A stretch of DNA of 64,000 nt from Streptomyces rhizoryzae. Lineage in GTDB: Bacteria > Actinomycetota > Actinomycetes > Streptomycetales > Streptomycetaceae. Numbering within the stretch: the stretch's first letter is position 1; the number at the start of each line of letters is the position of its first letter. The notes beneath the pieces are model-generated. The model did not search any database, had not been told where the DNA came from, and saw only the letters and a list, made by a program, of their open reading frames with translations. Below are positions 1 to 10,940 of this stretch, in pieces. Location: assembly GCF_023155275.1 (NCBI RefSeq), contig NZ_JALMUV010000011.1, forward strand, positions 87,056 through 151,055, read 5' to 3'. The position numbers and the translations under genes are program-made.

Positions 1-31
1 GCCCGTGACCGATCCCAGCGAAAGACCACGC

Positions 32-835
32 ATGCCCCAGCACATATCCGCCGCCCGCCGCTCCGCCCTGGCCGGGCTGCTGACCGCCGCCTCCCTCGCG
101 CTGGCTCTCACCGGCTGCGCCACCTACGACGTCACCGCCCCGGCCGACGCCCGGGCCGGTGCCACCGCGGACGGCGCCAAGAACGCGGACGCCAAGGGCG
201 AGCCGGGCACCGGCGGCGGCGCCGTCGACTGCCGCAAGGCCAAGTGCGTGGCGCTGACCTTCGACGCGGGCCCCAGCGAGAACACCAACCGCCTGCTGGA
301 CATCCTCCAGGAGAACGACGCGCACGCCACGTTCTTCATGCTCGGCAAGAACCACATCGCCGAGCGCCCCGCCGAGGTCAAGCGGATCGCCGCCGAGGGC
401 CACGAGCTGGCCAACCACACCTGGTCCCACAAGATCCTCACGGACATCGAGCCGGACGAGGCCAAGCGCGAACTGGCCCGCGTGCAGGACGAGGTCAAGC
501 GGATCACCGGCAAGGCGCCCGCGCTGATGCGCCCGCCGCAGGGCCGGACCGACCAGGAGGTCTCCAGGGTCAGCAAGGAGCTCGGGCTGGCGCAGGTCCT
601 GTGGAGCGTGACCGCGAAGGACTACCAGACCACCGACCCGGCCCTGATCACCAAGCGGGTGCTCGAACAGACCAAGCCGGACGGCATCATCCTGCTGCAC
701 GACATCTACAAGGGCACCGTGCCCGCGGTCCCCGGCATCCTCAAGGAGCTGAAGAAGCGCGGCTATGCGGTGGTCACGGTGTCCCAGCTGCTCGCCCCCG
801 CCAAGCCCGAGCCGGGGATGGTCTACCGGCCGTGA
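32..835 (+). CDS. Polysaccharide deacetylase (NodB) family lipoprotein
   Basis: A 267-residue secreted protein. Residues 9-28 form a basic then hydrophobic signal ending in a lipobox (LTGC, Cys29), so it should be a membrane-anchored lipoprotein. A low-complexity Ala/Gly linker follows, then a NodB carbohydrate-esterase domain at about residues 70-255. Visible NodB motifs are TFDAGP (76-81), NHTWSH (128-133), RPPQG and LLHD (221-224). In the family these motifs hold a catalytic Asp and a metal site of Asp-His-His; here the second Asp of the usual TFDDGP is Ala79. It would deacetylate a cell-wall or extracellular glycan if active. A GTG at position 5 would add nine residues; ATG 32 gives the better signal peptide. 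The gene lies at the window edge, so its upstream context is unknown. Confidence 0.85.
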   Translation: MPQHISAARRSALAGLLTAASLALALTGCATYDVTAPADARAGATADGAKNADAKGEPGTGGGAVDCRKAKCVALTFDAGPSENTNRLLDILQENDAHATFFMLGKNHIAERPAEVKRIAAEGHELANHTWSHKILTDIEPDEAKRELARVQDEVKRITGKAPALMRPPQGRTDQEVSRVSKELGLAQVLWSVTAKDYQTTDPALITKRVLEQTKPDGIILLHDIYKGTVPAVPGILKELKKRGYAVVTVSQLLAPAKPEPGMVYRP

Positions 836-858
836 GCCGGACCGGCCGCGCGCCCGGG

Positions 859-2142
859 TCAGCCGTGCGGGCGCTCGGCCTCCACCTTCTTGTGGGACCG
901 GTCATCGGCGGGCGCCTGCGCGGCGGGCGGTGTGCCCTTGGCCTGCCCCGGCGCCGGCTTCGGCGGCTTGTTGGGCTCGGTGTCCTGCGGGAAGGTCAGC
1001 TGCTGGCTCTGCCACTCCAGGGCCGGGACGACCTCCCGCCGCCAGGTCCCGAACTGGTGGCTGCCGCGGGGCAGGATGATCGAGTCCGCCCGCATCGGCG
1101 GCTTCACCGCGTGCAGGAACTTCATGGTGTCGCCGTAGTCCGCCTCGCCCTGGCGGCTGCTGGCCACCAGCGCGGAGACCTGCGGTGCGGGAAGGTGCTC
1201 CAGCCGCCACAGCAGGTCGTGCTCCCGCTGGCGCCGGGCGCCCGCGGGGCCGGGACCGAACAGGCTGCCGGTGGTGAGGTCGTCCTTGATCGCGTAGTCG
1301 CCGGACAGCGAGACCGCCGAGGTGTACGCGTCCGGGTTGCGCATCGCCAGCTGGAGCGAGCAGGTCCCGCCGGACGAGTAGCCGAACGCGCCCCAGGCGC
1401 TGGGGTCGTGGCCCACCCGGTAGGTGGCCTTCATGGCGTCCGGCAGGTCCTTGGTGAAGAACGTCTCGGCCTGCGGTCCGCCCGGCACGTCCACGCACTC
1501 GGTGTCCCGCGGCGGCGCGATCGTCGGCCGCACCATCACGAGCACGGTGGGCTGCATCTTGCCCTGCGCGATCAGCCGCCCCGCGTTCTGCGGGATCTGT
1601 AGGTGCTGGGCGAGGTTCATGATCCCGCCGGGATAACCGCTGATCACCACCATGACCGGGAACCGCTGCCGGCGGAACTGCGGCTGAAAGTACTGCGGCG
1701 GCAGGTACACGAAGCCCGGGTTGATGGCCCGCGTCCGGCGGCCGATGATCCGTACGGATTCGACCTTGCCCGCCTTGTCGGCGGGGCCCTTCGGCAGTCC
1801 GGTCACCCGGTCGAGCCCCTGGGGGCCGGCGGGCTGGATCAGACCGCCCTTGAGGTTGCCGACCGTGGCGTACTGCCCGCCCCCCTGGCTCACCGAGGCC
1901 GGGGCCTGTTCGTTGTTGCCCAGCAGCTCGTCCCAGTTGCCGTAGAACTCGAAGTTCGCGTTCACGGCGAGGGCCAGCGCGGACACGAGCGACAGCTGGG
2001 TGACCAGGATGGCTCCGAGCCTTGCCAGCACATGGCGCCATCCGTTCCGCGACAGGCGGGGCCAGAGCCACACCGTCGCGGCCACACAGACCACCGCCAG
2101 CACGATCACCGCGATTTCGAGCGACTGACTGGTCAGCCCCAT
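859..2142 (-). CDS. Membrane-anchored esterase (esterase D/mycolyltransferase-like alpha/beta hydrolase)
   Basis: A 427-residue protein. It begins with a hydrophobic segment (about 8-28), a short basic loop and a second hydrophobic segment (about 40-60), so the catalytic part should lie outside the membrane. The alpha/beta hydrolase region (about 140-380) matches the putative-esterase family (PF00756 type): the nucleophile elbow is GYSSGG and a late SHQFGTWR supplies a likely catalytic His. The last about 45 residues are Pro/Ala/Lys-rich. The substrate is unknown; relatives include antigen-85-like acyltransferases and carbohydrate esterases. It is convergent with the deacetylase gene, 23 bp apart. 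A GGGAGA element lies about 9 bases before the ATG. Confidence 0.8.
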   Translation of the reverse strand: MGLTSQSLEIAVIVLAVVCVAATVWLWPRLSRNGWRHVLARLGAILVTQLSLVSALALAVNANFEFYGNWDELLGNNEQAPASVSQGGGQYATVGNLKGGLIQPAGPQGLDRVTGLPKGPADKAGKVESVRIIGRRTRAINPGFVYLPPQYFQPQFRRQRFPVMVVISGYPGGIMNLAQHLQIPQNAGRLIAQGKMQPTVLVMVRPTIAPPRDTECVDVPGGPQAETFFTKDLPDAMKATYRVGHDPSAWGAFGYSSGGTCSLQLAMRNPDAYTSAVSLSGDYAIKDDLTTGSLFGPGPAGARRQREHDLLWRLEHLPAPQVSALVASSRQGEADYGDTMKFLHAVKPPMRADSIILPRGSHQFGTWRREVVPALEWQSQQLTFPQDTEPNKPPKPAPGQAKGTPPAAQAPADDRSHKKVEAERPHG

Positions 2143-2369
2143 GCGCCCACATCTCCCGTCACCCTCGAAAGGGTTCTTGCCTTCTCACCGGCCGCCCCCC
2201 GAGGCACAACGGGCGGCTCAGGACAATGGTCACCGGAGAAGACGGGCACATCCGCACGTCGGATACCTGCACGACTTACTTCTTACCGAGCTCTTGCCTG
2301 TTCGTATCCCGCGCGTGATGTGCGGGAGCGCGGCCGGGCGTCCGCCGCAACCGACGGAACCACGCCCGT

Positions 2370-2383
2370 GTTTCACGTGAAAC
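2370..2383. other. parS: parS site 1
   Basis: Exact 14-bp palindrome GTTTCACGTGAAAC, the ParB binding site for chromosome segregation. Flanks are T and G. Intergenic. Confidence 0.93.
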
Positions 2384-2840
2384 GACGTGCTGGTGAACAG
2401 TCGGCGACAAGCCGTGCCATTTCACCACGACAGCCGCCCCGCCAGCAGATCAGCCACCCGTCCGCGGACCCGAACTCCCGTCACGGACTAAGGAGTTGTG
2501 CGGCGCCTCCCCTCGAACGCAACCCACCACGACGGGATCACGGTGCATTTCGCCTGCCGCCCTATTCCGCGCCCCATAAACCACTTCGGCCACACGTAAC
2601 GGGTCAAGAACCGCCCCGCAAACGGCCAAGCCACCCGGCTTACCAGCCATTACGCGGAATCCCTCCGAAGATCACGGGTGCCCTTTCCACCGGTCGGCAC
2701 ACGATTTACGGACCGGTGACGCGCCGGCCGAAACCGCCCGCCCGCCCAACACCCCCGTATGGCCCACCGTGCGGGGCGCGGGTTCCCGCGATCAGACCGG
2801 TGCGGGCCGCTACGCTTACGTATCCGTCCTGGTCAGGGAC

Positions 2841-2861
2841 ATGTCCGCGCTTCACGGACAT
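2841..2861. promoter_or_regulatory. Operator-like inverted repeat upstream of the VWA gene
   Basis: ATGTCCG, seven bases, CGGACAT: perfect 7-bp arms, 36 bases before the VWA start codon. It could bind a dimeric repressor or form a small hairpin. The cognate factor is unknown. Confidence 0.45.
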
Positions 2862-2896
2862 TCGCCGCACCCACCACACGCAAGAGAGGTCAGCCG

Positions 2897-4528
2897 ATGG
2901 GCATTCGGAGTCTGCTGCGCAACGCTTTCGGTCGCTCCAAGGCGGCCCGCGACGAATCCGGCGCGGCACGGACCAGCGCCGACCAGCCGGAATCGGCAAC
3001 GATCCCGGAAGCGCGCGAGGAATCCGCCCCGGCCGCGGCCACCGCGCCCCCCGAGGCCGAGGTCCCGGCCGCCCGTACGGCGCCCACCGAGTCCGCGGAG
3101 CCCGCGGAGCCGGCTCCCGCGCCCCCGGTGACGGCCTCTCTCCCCGCCCAGAGCAGCCCGGTTGAGCCCGCACCGGAGCCCGCGGCGCGTCCGGAGGAGT
3201 CCGCGGTGGCGGAGGCTCCGCTACGGAACGAGCCGTCCGCCGCGGCCCCGGCCGACACCGCGCCCGAGCCGGTGACGGCCCCCGAGCCGAAGGAGCCGGC
3301 GGCCGCCGAGAGCCGGTCCGAGGACGCCGGGAAGGACGCGCAGCCGGACCGGGCCGCCGCGGTCGAGGCCCAGCCGCTCGCGGAAGAGCCGGCCTCCCAG
3401 GCCGTCACCGCACCCGAGCCCGCTCCCGCGGTCACGCCCGAGGACGAGCCGAAGCAGGCCCCCGAGGCCCCTACCGAGGCCGCCCCCACCCAGACCCCCG
3501 CTCCGGCCGCCACCGACAGTGCCGCCGAGAGTGCCACCGACAGTGCCGCCGACCTCGTCAGCCGGGCGTTCGACCACCCGGCCCCCGCCGCCGCCCCGGC
3601 CGCGTCCGAGGAGAGCACGGAAAGCACCGAGCCGAAGGCGGAGGCCCAGCCGGAGAAGGCGGAGGAGACCGGGGCCCCCGCCGCCGCGGAATCCGCACCG
3701 GCCGCCGACACGGCGAAGCCGGAGACCGCCGAGCCCGAGGGCGCCGAGCCCGAGGAGCCCGCCGCGCAGGAAGCCGCCGCAGCCGCCACCGCGGCTCCCG
3801 CCCCGGCCGCGGGCACTCCGAATCCGGTGGCGGCGACCGCCCCCGGCCTGCTCCCCCTCTACGACGCGGCGCGCGCCACGCTGGAGAAGCACCACCTCAC
3901 CACCCAGCGCGCCACTGTCTACCTGGTCCTCGACCGCTCCGGGTCGATGCGCACCTACTACAAGGACGGCACGGTCCAGCACCTCGCCGAGCAGGCGCTG
4001 GCCCTCTCCGCGCACTTCGACGAGAACGCCACCGTCCCGGTCGTCTTCTTCTCCACCGACGTGGACGGCACCGCGGATCTCGACCTCACCCACTACGAGG
4101 GCCGCATCGAGGAGCTGCACTCCGGCCTCGGCCACATGGGCCGCACCAACTACCACTGGGCGATCGAGGCCGTCGTCGCGCACTACAAGAAGTCCGGCTC
4201 CACCGGCCCGGCCTTCGTCATCTTCCAGACCGACGGCGCGCCGACGTCCAAGCCCGCCGCCGAGCGGGCACTGTGCGAGGCGGCCGGGCTCCCCGTCTTC
4301 TGGCAGTTCATCGGCTTCGGCGACCCCGAGGCCAAGGGGTTCGACTTCCTCCGCAAGCTGGACGACCTGACCGTTCCGGAGAAGCGCGTCGTCGACAACG
4401 CGGGCTTCTTCCACGCCGGCCGCGACCCGCGCAGCCTTTCCCACGAGGAGTTCTTCCAGCAGCTGATGGTCGAGTTCCCCGAGTGGCTCGCCGAGGCCCG
4501 CGCCGCCAAGGTCCTCAAGGACAGCTGA
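2897..4528 (+). CDS. VWA domain protein with long Ala/Pro/Glu-rich N-terminal region
   Basis: A 543-residue protein. ATG 2897 follows an AGAGAGG element. Residues 1-22 are basic and possibly amphipathic. About 23-320 are a low-complexity acidic Ala/Pro/Glu/Thr stretch expected to be disordered. About 335-520 form a von Willebrand type A domain with the MIDAS motif DRSGS (Asp346) and a later TDGAP loop. The VWA part resembles the C-terminal domains of tellurium-resistance (TerF/TerY-like) proteins, which bind Mg2+ or Ca2+ and partner proteins, but no ter genes are adjacent. There is no signal peptide or membrane segment, so it is probably cytoplasmic. The function is unknown beyond metal-dependent protein binding. 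A 32-bp terminator palindrome follows. Confidence 0.8.
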   Translation: MGIRSLLRNAFGRSKAARDESGAARTSADQPESATIPEAREESAPAAATAPPEAEVPAARTAPTESAEPAEPAPAPPVTASLPAQSSPVEPAPEPAARPEESAVAEAPLRNEPSAAAPADTAPEPVTAPEPKEPAAAESRSEDAGKDAQPDRAAAVEAQPLAEEPASQAVTAPEPAPAVTPEDEPKQAPEAPTEAAPTQTPAPAATDSAAESATDSAADLVSRAFDHPAPAAAPAASEESTESTEPKAEAQPEKAEETGAPAAAESAPAADTAKPETAEPEGAEPEEPAAQEAAAAATAAPAPAAGTPNPVAATAPGLLPLYDAARATLEKHHLTTQRATVYLVLDRSGSMRTYYKDGTVQHLAEQALALSAHFDENATVPVVFFSTDVDGTADLDLTHYEGRIEELHSGLGHMGRTNYHWAIEAVVAHYKKSGSTGPAFVIFQTDGAPTSKPAAERALCEAAGLPVFWQFIGFGDPEAKGFDFLRKLDDLTVPEKRVVDNAGFFHAGRDPRSLSHEEFFQQLMVEFPEWLAEARAAKVLKDS

Positions 4529-4551
4529 GCCGCCCCACCCGCGCTCCCGGA

Positions 4552-4583
4552 CCGAGGCCGGACCCGATCGGGTCCGGCCTCGG
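4552..4583 (+). terminator. Perfect 32-bp palindrome, terminator of the VWA gene
   Basis: CCGAGGCCGGACCC, centre GATC, then the exact reverse complement. It lies 24 bases after the VWA stop codon. There is no T tract, as is usual in Streptomyces. Confidence 0.75.
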
Positions 4584-4619
4584 CCGTTCCCGGCACCGCT
4601 TCACGGGAAGCCCGGGGGT

Positions 4620-4633
4620 GTTTCACGTGAAAC
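4620..4633. other. parS: parS site 2
   Basis: Exact GTTTCACGTGAAAC with T and A flanks, giving the full 16-bp palindrome. Degenerate copies lie 22 bp before and 21 bp after. Confidence 0.93.
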
Positions 4634-4707
4634 ATGGCGCGTTTCACGGCGAACGCGGGGGCGGGGCCGGGCGCCGGGTGCGTGATGATGGGACAGGCGG
4701 CCGCCAT

Positions 4708-4721
4708 GTTTCACGTGAAAC
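4708..4721. other. parS: parS site 3
   Basis: Exact GTTTCACGTGAAAC, bracketed by GGCCGCC and GGCCGC. It lies 137 bp before the metG start codon. Confidence 0.93.
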
Positions 4722-4858
4722 GGCCGCGGACCGGGCCGCCGCTCGCACGCCTTCGGGCCCGGAAATGCACGCGCGGGGACCCGTACCCCGTCCAGTACGA
4801 TATTGACGTTGCGTAAAGCAAATCATCACTCACCGTAGCGACTTGGGAGCAGCCGGCA

Positions 4859-6574
<1,716 letters not shown>

Positions 6575-6595
6575 GCGCCCGGCGCCCTGCCGAGG

Positions 6596-6626
6596 ACGCC
6601 CCCGGACCGAGCCGGTCCGGGGGCGT
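6596..6626. terminator. Strong hairpin after metG
   Basis: 13-bp arms (ACGCCCCCGGACC and its complement) around GAGCC, starting 22 bases after the metG stop. It probably acts in both directions between convergent metG and aspS. Confidence 0.8.
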
Positions 6627-6661
6627 TCGCGTGCGGTGGCACTCCGGGCGCCCACGCGCGA

Positions 6662-6693
6662 GGGCCCGGCACCGCCGCTGCGGTACCGGGCCC
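6662..6693 (-). terminator. Hairpin after aspS
   Basis: 12-bp arms with one mismatch (GGGCCCGGCACC / GGTACCGGGCCC) around an 8-base loop, 13 bases beyond the aspS stop codon on the minus strand. Confidence 0.6.
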
Positions 6694-6705
6694 CGGGCGC
6701 CGTGC

Positions 6706-8493
6706 CTACTTGGTCGGCTTGTACGGCGTCGGCTTGGCCGGGCCGGTGCGGATGCTCAGGTGGAGCTCCTTCAGGCGGGCCTCGTCGACCTCGGACGGGG
6801 CGCCCATCAGGAGGTCCTGGGCGTTGCCGTTGAGCGGGAAGGCGATGGTCTCGCGGATGTTCGGCTCGTCGGCCAGCAGCATCACGATGCGGTCGACGCC
6901 GGGGGCGATGCCACCGTGCGGCGGGGCGCCGAACTTGAAGGCGCGGAGCATGCCGCCGAACTCCGACTCCACGGTCTCCTTGTCGTAACCGGCGATCGCG
7001 AACGCCTTGTACATGACGTCCGGCTCGTGGTTGCGGATGGCGCCGGAGGACAGCTCGGTGCCGTTGCAGACGATGTCGTACTGCCAGGCGAGGATGTCCA
7101 GCGGGTCCTTGGTCTCCAGCGCCTCCAGGCCGCCCTGCGGCATGGAGAACGGGTTGTGGGAAAACTCGATCTTGCCCGTGTCGGCGTCGCGCTCGAACAT
7201 CGGGAAGTCGACGATCCAGCAGAAGCGGAACTCGTTCTCCACGAAGTGGCCGGCGCGCTTGGCGGCCTCGACGCGGACCGCGCCCATGATCTTGGAGACC
7301 TCGTCGAACTCACCGGCGCCGAAGAAGACGGCGTGGCCGGGCTTGAGGTCCAGGGCCGCGACCAGCGCCTTGACGTCGTCGTCGGTGAGGAACTTGGCGA
7401 TCGGGCCGCTGAGCGCGTGGCCTTCGCCGACGCGGATCCAGGCCAGGCCCTTGGCGCCCTGCGCGACGGCGAACTCGCCGAGCTGGTCGAAGAACTTCCG
7501 CGGCTGGTCGGCGGTGCCCGGTACGGCCAGGGCCCGGACGTGCTTGCCGGCGAACGCCTTGAACCCGGAGGCGGCGAAGACGTCCGAGACGTCCACCAGC
7601 TCCAGCTCGGCGCGCAGGTCCGGCTTGTCGGAGCCGTACTTGAGCATCGCCTCGCGGAACGGGATGCGCGGGAAGGGCGAGGTGACCGTGCGGCCGTCGC
7701 CGAACTCGGTGAACAGCTCCGTCATCAGCTTCTCGACGGGCTGGAAGACGTCCTCCTGCTCGACGAAGCTCATCTCGATGTCGAGCTGATAGAACTCGCC
7801 CGGCGAGCGGTCGGCGCGGGCGTCCTCGTCGCGGAAGCAGGGGGCGATCTGGAAGTAGCGGTCGAAGCCGGCGATCATCAGCAGCTGCTTGAACTGCTGC
7901 GGCGCCTGCGGCAGCGCGTAGAACCTGCCGGCGTGCAGACGGGACGGGACCAGGAAGTCGCGGGCGCCCTCGGGGGAGGTCGCGGACAGGATCGGGGTCG
8001 CCATCTCGTTGAAGCCGAGCGCCACCATCTTGTGGCGGATCGCGGAGATCACGGCGGTGCGCAGCATGATGTTGCGGTGCATCCGCTCGCGGCGCAGGTC
8101 GAGGAAGCGGTATTCGAGGCGCTTCTCCTCGTTGACCCCGTCCTCGGCGTTGATCGTGAAGGGGATCTGCTCGGCCGCGCCGAGCACCTCGACCTCGGTG
8201 ACCTCGATCTCGATCTCACCGGTCGGCAGGTCGGGGTTGACGTTCTCGGCGCCGCGGGCGCTGACCTTGCCGTCGATCCGGACGACGGTCTCCTTCGTCA
8301 GCGAACCGAGGACCTCGTTCGCCGGGGTGCCGGGGCGGGCGACGAGCTGCACGAGACCGTAGTGGTCGCGGAGATCGATGAAGAGGATGCCGCCCAGGTC
8401 ACGTCGATTGTGCAGCCAGCCGCTGAGACGGACGTCGGTGTCGACGTCCGCGGCTCGGAGCTCGCCGCAGTTGTGGGACCGGTACCGATGCAT
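6706..8493 (-). CDS. aspS: Aspartyl-tRNA synthetase
   Basis: A 595-residue class II synthetase of the bacterial type. It has an N-terminal OB-fold anticodon-binding domain (about 1-110), then the catalytic core carrying motif 2 ([15 protein letters not shown]) and motif 3 ([19 protein letters not shown]), with the bacterial GAD insertion domain at about 300-420. It charges tRNA-Asp, possibly also tRNA-Asn if GatCAB is present in the genome. ATG 8493 is the first Met of the conserved [13 protein letters not shown] start. It is divergent from the SpoIIE phosphatase gene with 266 bp between them. Confidence 0.97.
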   Translation of the reverse strand: MHRYRSHNCGELRAADVDTDVRLSGWLHNRRDLGGILFIDLRDHYGLVQLVARPGTPANEVLGSLTKETVVRIDGKVSARGAENVNPDLPTGEIEIEVTEVEVLGAAEQIPFTINAEDGVNEEKRLEYRFLDLRRERMHRNIMLRTAVISAIRHKMVALGFNEMATPILSATSPEGARDFLVPSRLHAGRFYALPQAPQQFKQLLMIAGFDRYFQIAPCFRDEDARADRSPGEFYQLDIEMSFVEQEDVFQPVEKLMTELFTEFGDGRTVTSPFPRIPFREAMLKYGSDKPDLRAELELVDVSDVFAASGFKAFAGKHVRALAVPGTADQPRKFFDQLGEFAVAQGAKGLAWIRVGEGHALSGPIAKFLTDDDVKALVAALDLKPGHAVFFGAGEFDEVSKIMGAVRVEAAKRAGHFVENEFRFCWIVDFPMFERDADTGKIEFSHNPFSMPQGGLEALETKDPLDILAWQYDIVCNGTELSSGAIRNHEPDVMYKAFAIAGYDKETVESEFGGMLRAFKFGAPPHGGIAPGVDRIVMLLADEPNIRETIAFPLNGNAQDLLMGAPSEVDEARLKELHLSIRTGPAKPTPYKPTK

Positions 8494-8759
8494 CGCTCAT
8501 CCAAGTCGTCGCGAGTCGAGGTGGGGAGCTGACGGGCGGCAGGACAGATGCGGGGCTCGCCCGATCGATCGCCTTGGGGACCACCCGAAAGACCACCCCA
8601 GGAATGGCATAACCGCTCCAGGTTACCGCCCGGCCCCGGGGTCCTGGTTGACATATCCCCCTCACGGTCCCCCGCGGGTGAGGGCGCGGCCCCCGGCTGC
8701 GACGATGGTCCCGCCCGGCTCACCGGCCGGGTCACGCCAAATCCACCTAAAGTGATGCA

Positions 8760-10940
8760 ATGCGCACCAAGGACCTCCTGGCCGCCCTCGCGACCGGCCT
8801 GTGGCGCTGGGACAACGCATCCGGGCGGGTGAGCCTCGACGCCGAGGCGGCCCGGCTGCTGGGGCTTCCCGCCGAGCCGGCCGTTCTCACCGAGGCCGCC
8901 GTGCGCTCCCGTTTCCACCCCGTCGACTTCGCCGAGATCAACGGGATCATCCAGCTCGCGCTCGCCGAGGAGACGCTCGCCGAGGCCCGGCTGCGCATCG
9001 TCGACGAGCGCGGGCGGGTGCTGCGGCTGGTCCGCTCCCGCTCCCGCCCCCGGCTGGTCGACGGCGGTTTCGAGCTGGTGGGCATCCTCCAGGAGGTCCC
9101 CGAGCCGCAGCCCGGCACCTCGGCGGCGCACACCACGGTCACCGGCGACTGGCGCCGGTCGCGGGAGGCGTTCCTGCTGGACGCCGGGCGGGCGCTGGCC
9201 GAGGCGCGGTCCACGGCCGAGGTGCTGCGGGTCGCGGCCGGCCTCTCCATGCCCGGTTTCATGCCGGACGGCCTGGCGGTCTTCGGCATCGAGGGCGACC
9301 GGCTCTCGGTGATCGGCCACCACGGCCACCGCCCCGGTGACGAGCGGCCGTTCACCGAACTCACCCTGGCGACCGACTACCCGGCCGCCGAGGTGGTGCG
9401 CACCGGCCGGGCCATCTACCTGCCCTCCCCGGAGGAGTACCGGCGCCGCTACCCCGCCGCCTGGCCGCTGGCCGCCCGCTTCCGCCGCACGTCGTGGGCG
9501 TTCCTCCCGCTGGTCAACGCGGGCCGGACGATCGGCGCCTGGATGGCCGGCTTCGCCCACCCGGTGGCCTTCACCCCGGACGAGCGGGCGGTGCTGACCA
9601 CCGTCGCCCGGATGCTGGCCCAGGCGCTGGCCAGGGCGGGGGTGCAGGAGTCGCAGCACGAACTGGCCGTCGGGCTCCAGCGCAGCATGATGCCGACGGT
9701 GCAGCCGGACATCCCCGGGATGGCGGTCGCGGCCCGCTACGTGCCGACCGGCGGCGGTCTGGAGGTCGGCGGCGACTGGTACGACATGATCTCGCTGCCG
9801 TCCGGCCGGATCGCCCTGGTGATCGGGGACGTCCAGGGCCATGACGTACGGGCCGCGGGGCTGATGGGGCAGCTGCGGATCGCGCTGCGCGCCTACGCCG
9901 CCGAGGGCCACCACCCGGACGCGGTGCTCTCCCGCGCCTCCCGCTTCCTCGCCGGGATCAACGAGACCGAGTTCCGTGGCCACGGCGAGGACCAGCGCTT
10001 CGCGACCTGCCTGTACGTGGAGGTGGATCCGGCGACCGGGCTGCTGGACGTGGCCCGGGCCGGCCACCCCGACCCGGCGATCCGGATGGCCGACGGCACG
10101 GTCCTGCGCCGGCCCACCGCGGGAGGTCTGCCGCTGGGCATCGACCCCGACTCCGACTACCCCACGACCCGGATCGTCCTGGAGCCGGGCGAGACCATGC
10201 TGGTGTGCACCGACGGGCTGATCGAGACCGGCGGGCACGATCTGGAAACCGGCTGGGAGCGGTTGCGCGAGCTGTTCGAGCGGCACGGCGCACAGCCGGA
10301 GGAGGGGGACGGCGAGAGTCTGGAGCGGCTGGCCGACTCCCTGGTCCAGGCGGTGCACGGCCCCTCGTCCCACCACACCACCGGTCCGCTGGCGGACCGC
10401 CGCGAGGACGACATCGCCCTGCTGCTGCTCTCCCGTGAGGGCGGCAGCTGCGGGCTCGGCTCGGGGGACCGGCTGCGGCGGCTGCCGGGGCGGCGCACCG
10501 TGTTCTCCGTGGCCCAGGCGGAGCCGGAGCGGATCGCGGCGGCCCGCCGCCAGGTACGCGATGTGCTGCACGACTGGGCCGACCCGGACCAGGTCGACTC
10601 CGCCGAGCTGCTGGTCTCCGAGATCGTCACCAATGTGCTGACGCACACCGACGGGGACGCGCTGCTGGTGGCGGAGGTCGCCGGTGAGCGGGGGTCCCGG
10701 CGGCTGCGGGTGGAGGTCGCGGACGGCAGCGACGAACTCCCGCACCGGCGCAGTCCGGGCGAACTCGCGTCCTCCGGGCGCGGGCTGGTGCTGCTGGAAC
10801 TGCTGGCCGGGGCCTGGGGCGTGGACCCGCGCGGGGACGGCAAGTCGACGTGGTTCGAGCTCTACGAGGACGCCGGGGCGGTGGGGGAGTCCTCCGGTCC
10901 GGAGCCGCCGGACGCGTCCGTGCCCGGGCCCGCCGCGTAG
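8760..10940 (+). CDS. SpoIIE-family PP2C phosphatase with PAS-like, GAF and HATPase_c domains
   Basis: A 726-residue multidomain signalling protein. Residues about 1-105 look like a PAS fold and about 130-300 like a GAF sensor. About 310-560 are a PP2C/SpoIIE phosphatase with GGDWYD (337-342) and GDVQGHD metal-binding motifs. About 590-715 are an anti-sigma-factor-type ATPase (SEIVTNVLTHT N-box, GRGLVLLELLA G-box). This architecture is common in Streptomyces: the phosphatase dephosphorylates an anti-anti-sigma factor and the kinase domain can phosphorylate it, so one protein may carry both activities. Partner STAS proteins are not encoded in the window. The 3' end overlaps the convergent transporter gene by 79 bp. 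Confidence 0.9.
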   Translation: MRTKDLLAALATGLWRWDNASGRVSLDAEAARLLGLPAEPAVLTEAAVRSRFHPVDFAEINGIIQLALAEETLAEARLRIVDERGRVLRLVRSRSRPRLVDGGFELVGILQEVPEPQPGTSAAHTTVTGDWRRSREAFLLDAGRALAEARSTAEVLRVAAGLSMPGFMPDGLAVFGIEGDRLSVIGHHGHRPGDERPFTELTLATDYPAAEVVRTGRAIYLPSPEEYRRRYPAAWPLAARFRRTSWAFLPLVNAGRTIGAWMAGFAHPVAFTPDERAVLTTVARMLAQALARAGVQESQHELAVGLQRSMMPTVQPDIPGMAVAARYVPTGGGLEVGGDWYDMISLPSGRIALVIGDVQGHDVRAAGLMGQLRIALRAYAAEGHHPDAVLSRASRFLAGINETEFRGHGEDQRFATCLYVEVDPATGLLDVARAGHPDPAIRMADGTVLRRPTAGGLPLGIDPDSDYPTTRIVLEPGETMLVCTDGLIETGGHDLETGWERLRELFERHGAQPEEGDGESLERLADSLVQAVHGPSSHHTTGPLADRREDDIALLLLSREGGSCGLGSGDRLRRLPGRRTVFSVAQAEPERIAAARRQVRDVLHDWADPDQVDSAELLVSEIVTNVLTHTDGDALLVAEVAGERGSRRLRVEVADGSDELPHRRSPGELASSGRGLVLLELLAGAWGVDPRGDGKSTWFELYEDAGAVGESSGPEPPDASVPGPAA

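Larger units (their letters stand above)
2143..2896. other. 754-bp intergenic region with one parS and one operator-like palindrome
   Basis: This gap separates the divergent esterase and VWA genes. It holds an exact parS site at 2370-2383 and an inverted repeat at 2841-2861. No ORF in it has a convincing start, ribosome-binding site or family resemblance. It is locally less G-rich than the flanking genes, as expected for regulatory sequence. Confidence 0.6.
4529..4858. other. Intergenic region upstream of metG with terminator and two parS sites
   Basis: This 330-bp gap holds the VWA terminator (4552-4583), parS sites at 4620 and 4708, and two parS-like sequences with three mismatches each at 4598-4611 and 4641-4654. 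The metG promoter must lie in its right half. A TTGACG hexamer occurs at 4803, but I see no good -10 partner. Confidence 0.6.

Noticed and set aside
2450..2650. 66-codon minus-strand ORF in the 2.1-2.9 kb gap
   Set aside because: No ribosome-binding site, no hydrophobic or domain pattern, and weak GC-frame bias.
4803..4830. T-box or other riboswitch before metG
   Set aside because: No T-box sequence, specifier loop or antiterminator pair can be made out. The only structure is a tiny TTGC/GCAA stem.
6631..8532. Long plus-strand ORF opposite aspS
   Set aside because: A GC-rich mirror frame of aspS. The same applies to long antisense frames opposite the acyl-CoA dehydrogenase (13.9-15.8 kb), the aminopeptidase and paaN. 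None has domain similarity.
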